Positions 35,907 to 36,872 of a stretch of 36,872 nt of DNA are shown here, in pieces. The notes below the pieces were generated by a model, which saw only the letters and a program-made list of their open reading frames with translations, was not told the origin of the DNA and did no database searches. This DNA is from Methylotenera sp. (GTDB lineage: Bacteria; Pseudomonadota; Gammaproteobacteria; Burkholderiales; Methylophilaceae). The translations under genes were made by a program, and so were the position numbers. Numbering within the stretch: position 1 is the stretch's first letter; each line of letters begins with the position of its first letter. The DNA lies in NCBI GenBank assembly GCA_030682715.1, contig JAUXNQ010000043.1, positions 1 through 36,872 of the forward strand. Direction: 5' to 3'.

Positions 35907-36287
35907 ATGCAATTTAGTATTAAGAAATTATTGTTAACCATCGCAACGGCCTCTTTTTTAGCCACTTCAATGTCAGCGACGCATGCTGCACCTCCTAAAA
36001 CATACACTGAGAATGAGTTTTTAGATACATTTAGCGGAAAAACTAAAAAGGTAGTGACTGATAAATTAGGTGCGCCTTTTAAAAAGGAAATGTCGGTTAA
36101 ACCATCTGGCGCTAATACAGTAATGCTCAAGGCTGGCGCAGATGAAAAGAAATCTAAGCCAGTTAAAGTTGAGATGTGGTACTACAAAAACATCGTGAAA
36201 TATGATCCGAAACGCACTTATAAAGAAACTGAGATCACATTTGTAAATGATAAAGCAATGAACATTGCGTTTTTTAATAACCGTTAA
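35907..36287 (+). CDS. Small secreted protein with BamE/SmpA-like pattern
   Basis: A 126-residue exported protein. The signal peptide MQFSIKKLLLTIATASFLAT is followed by a likely cut after THA (residue 27). The mature part follows the order seen in BamE/SmpA-like folds: a helix, then VVTDKLGAPFKKE, then VEMWYYKNIVKYD and a final strand TEITFVNDKAMNIAFFN. No lipobox cysteine is present, so unlike BamE it would be soluble in the periplasm. The start at 35907 has TATGGAG upstream; a longer frame from 35886 lacks a site. The family name is uncertain and the function unknown. Confidence 0.6.
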   Translation: MQFSIKKLLLTIATASFLATSMSATHAAPPKTYTENEFLDTFSGKTKKVVTDKLGAPFKKEMSVKPSGANTVMLKAGADEKKSKPVKVEMWYYKNIVKYDPKRTYKETEITFVNDKAMNIAFFNNR

Positions 36288-36562
36288 CTTCAAACATAGC
36301 CATTATGAGATTAAGCTCTTTATAGCTAGCTAGTTTCATGATGGCAACTTCATTTAAACCTGATTTACTCTTGTCATCCAATCATCGTTGGCAGATTTAG
36401 ACTATCCCGTCATTAGTTTGAAGATTAACTGAGTTTAATGAGTCGCTTCCGAACAACTCCCAACCAATTGATTTAATTGTGTAATTAGCATATTTATGTG
36501 GTGTGAATTTACCAGAAATGCGATAATAACGCTTTGATTTCCTGCAAATTTCAGAGTGTTTT
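36288..36562. other. Non-coding gap before the transposase remnant
   Basis: 275 bp of AT-rich sequence with many stops in all frames. I see no gene, RNA or clear terminator in it. The left end of the insertion sequence should lie here, but no terminal inverted repeat can be fixed without the right end, which is outside the window. Confidence 0.4.
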
Positions 36563-36872
36563 ATGAGCCCTAAACGTCAGCCTCCTGCCTCCGGTGAGTT
36601 ATTTCAGCAAGTGTTGATCTCGCTGCTTTGATTGACTTGGAAGTCTTTCAAACGCAATGGTCCGGGTTCCTTCCCTCTAAAACAGGACGTCCTGCCACAC
36701 CGCCACGGTTGAACGCCAGCTTGCTGTATCCGCAACATACCTTTGCCTTGTCCGATGAAGCGCTGATCTGGAGCTGGGTAGAGAACCCCTATTGGCAACA
36801 CTTCATGTGGTGAAACGCACTTCCAACATGAGCCGCCGATTGATCCGTCCTCACTCACCCGCTGGCGTAAGC
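36563..36872 (+). pseudogene. Disrupted IS5-family transposase gene, 5' part
   Basis: The frame starts MSPKRQPPASGELFQQ at 36563 and hits a TGA at 36629. The transposase continues one frame over as VDLAALIDLEVFQTQW, SGFLPSKTGRPATPPR and HTFALSDEALIWSWVENPYW. At 36805 an extra A shifts back into the original frame as CGETHFQHEPPIDPSSLTRW to the window edge. These blocks are typical of IS5-family N-terminal domains. Relative to that family about 15 residues appear to be missing between ELFQQ and VDLAAL, so the first shift is probably a deletion. Base composition is more GC-rich than the neighbouring genes, which supports foreign origin. Confidence 0.8.

Noticed and set aside
36628-36813. Stand-alone 61-codon gene starting at a TTG
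   Set aside because: It is the middle piece of the frameshifted transposase; the homologous sequence continues in another frame on both sides.

Overview
The window is a slice of a bacterial chromosome made almost entirely of conserved housekeeping genes. Gene order and protein sequences point to a Gram-negative betaproteobacterium. The AT-rich base composition, unusual for that class, together with a two-subunit pyruvate carboxylase, suggests a Methylophilaceae-like methylotroph (Methylotenera or a relative). That placement is inference from gene content and composition; no search was run.

Layout. Positions 1-139 hold the 3' end of an unidentified reading frame containing a GC-rich palindrome. 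map (minus) faces away from an HDOD-domain gene. From 2.2 to 17.0 kb (plus) runs the classical translation and envelope cluster rpsB, tsf, pyrH, frr, uppS, cdsA, dxr, rseP, bamA, skp, lpxD, fabZ, lpxA, lpxB, rnhB. From 17.0 to 23.2 kb (minus) lie an RsmI-like methyltransferase, a secreted DUF4139 protein, a YceF-type Maf pyrophosphatase, and the two pyruvate carboxylase subunits. From 23.5 to 35.0 kb (plus) runs the lipid cluster yceD, rpmF, plsX, fabH, fabD, fabG, acpP, fabF, followed by pabC, mltG, tmk, holB, pilZ and tatD. A PhnP-like metallo-beta-lactamase gene and a small secreted protein of BamE-like pattern follow. The window ends in a damaged IS5-family transposase gene.

How the genes work together. 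The first cluster joins ribosome and translation factors (S2, EF-Ts, RRF) with the supply of envelope precursors: UMP kinase, undecaprenyl-PP synthase, CDP-diacylglycerol synthase and the MEP-pathway enzyme Dxr. It also carries the outer-membrane assembly apparatus (RseP, BamA, Skp) and the lipid A pathway (LpxD, FabZ, LpxA, LpxB). The second plus-strand cluster supplies acyl-ACP and phospholipid precursors. The minus-strand carboxylase pair would make oxaloacetate, an anaplerotic need in methylotrophs that assimilate C1 carbon by the RuMP cycle.

I found no tRNA, rRNA, CRISPR array, prophage or defence system, and no convincing new multi-gene system. The most interesting observations are small. 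They are 15-bp tandem duplications running through the stop codons of pyrH and holB, a helically phased 10-bp AT repeat before fabD, and a 20-bp perfect palindrome before fabF. Others are a CRP/FNR-like site with an extended -10 before the DUF4139-methyltransferase pair, insertion of the carboxylase operon between maf and yceD, and an LpxA acyl-chain ruler residue predicting short hydroxy-acyl chains. Several start codons were moved from the longest possible reading frame to the position supported by a ribosome binding site or homologous N-terminus (HDOD gene, tsf, DUF4139 gene, rpmF, tatD, the metallo-beta-lactamase gene, the small secreted protein).
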